This document shows, in pieces, positions 5,888-6,227 of a stretch of 6,227 nt of DNA. The position numbers and the translations under genes were made by a program. Origin of the DNA: an uncultured Gallionellaceae bacterium (GTDB lineage: Bacteria; Pseudomonadota; Gammaproteobacteria; Burkholderiales; Sulfuricellaceae); assembly GCA_937873435.1 (NCBI GenBank), contig CALMWM010000593.1, positions 1 through 6,227 of the forward strand, given 5' to 3'. Numbering within the stretch: the stretch's first letter is position 1; each line of letters begins with the position of its first letter. A model generated the notes under the pieces. It worked only from the letters and a program-made list of their open reading frames with translations, searched no databases and was not told where the DNA came from.

Positions 5888-6227
5888 GTTTTCTGTTTAC
5901 CCTGGCGGCCTTCGCGGTGACGCTGGGCATCATGATCGTGGTGCATGAATACGGCCACTACCAAGTGGCGCGCTGGTGCGGCGTGAAGGTGCTGCGTTTT
6001 TGCGTCGGTTTCGGCAAGCCGATTTTTGTCCGTCGTTACGGCGCAGATCAGACCGAATGGGTGCTGGCCGCCTTTCCGCTGGGCGGCTATGTCAAAATGC
6101 TGGACGAGCAGGAAGGGGAAGTCGCTGCCCACGAATTGCATCGCGCCTACAATCGCCAGTCGGTGTATCGCCGCTGCGCCGTCGTCGTCGCCGGCCCGCT
6201 AGCCAACCTGATCATGGCGGTGCTGCT
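5884..6227 (+). CDS. rseP: RseP-family site-2 zinc metalloprotease, N-terminal part
   Basis: The first 114 complete codons of an intramembrane metalloprotease are present and the reading frame runs off the right edge. In E. coli, RseP cleaves the anti-sigma factor RseA within the membrane after DegS, releasing sigma-E, and also clears remnant signal peptides. The first membrane span (about residues 3-20) leads into the zinc motif HEYGH at residues 21-25 with catalytic E22. Conserved VKVLRFCVGFGKPI and FPLGGYVKMLDE follow, and the AGPLANLIMAVL segment starts the second span. The ATG is embedded in the dxr stop (ATGA), so translation is probably coupled. The PDZ domains and the second metal-ligand motif (NxxPxxxLDG type) would lie beyond the window and cannot be checked. 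Substrates in this organism are inferred by homology only. Confidence 0.95.
   Translation, partial: MSFLFTLAAFAVTLGIMIVVHEYGHYQVARWCGVKVLRFCVGFGKPIFVRRYGADQTEWVLAAFPLGGYVKMLDEQEGEVAAHELHRAYNRQSVYRRCAVVVAGPLANLIMAVL

Noticed and set aside
5703..5948. An 81-codon plus-strand frame spanning the end of dxr and the start of rseP
   Set aside because: It is an out-of-frame shadow; the real frames here are dxr, carrying its conserved C-terminal LNAANEVAVAAFL, and rseP with HEYGH.
1..6227. A novel defence, mobile or secondary-metabolite system
   Set aside because: Every stretch is accounted for by a conserved housekeeping cluster with short spacers; there are no transposase genes, inverted terminal repeats, direct-repeat arrays or unexplained genes.

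Overview
The window is a slice of a conserved bacterial chromosomal cluster. All eight genes lie on the + strand, in the order rpsB - tsf - pyrH - frr - uppS - cdsA - dxr - rseP, and rseP is cut by the right edge. This order, the protein sequences (for example the UppS N-terminus, the GATG-type NADPH loop of Dxr and the HEYGH zinc motif of RseP) and a moderately high G+C content point to a betaproteobacterium. A member of the Nitrosomonadales/Gallionellaceae-like group is possible, but that is an impression from protein resemblance and was not tested.

Layout. Bases 1-130 hold a probable extended -10 promoter element (7-15) and a structured leader ahead of rpsB. rpsB (131-874) is followed by an 11-bp GCAA-capped intrinsic terminator/attenuator (889-914), then tsf (981-1859). 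From tsf onward the genes are tightly packed: a 4-nt gap to pyrH, 10 nt to frr and 12 nt to uppS (GTG start). An 8-nt overlap follows at uppS/cdsA, then ATGA overlaps at cdsA/dxr and dxr/rseP. I see no second terminator or convincing internal promoter after tsf, so pyrH through rseP looks like one transcription unit with translational coupling in its distal half.

Functional logic. The first part serves translation (ribosomal protein S2, elongation factor Ts, ribosome recycling factor) with UMP kinase for pyrimidine nucleotides. The second part serves the cell envelope. Dxr opens the MEP isoprenoid pathway, UppS makes the C55 undecaprenyl carrier lipid, CdsA makes CDP-diacylglycerol for phospholipids, and RseP is the inner-membrane site-2 protease of envelope-stress signalling. 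In related bacteria the cluster usually continues with bamA, skp and lipid A genes, but that lies outside the window.

No mobile element, CRISPR array, tRNA, rRNA, pseudogene or accessory system was found, and this is ordinary core genome. The points most worth checking are regulatory or structural: the rpsB leader with competing pairings, the rpsB-tsf attenuator, and a G-quadruplex-like G-rich patch inside cdsA.
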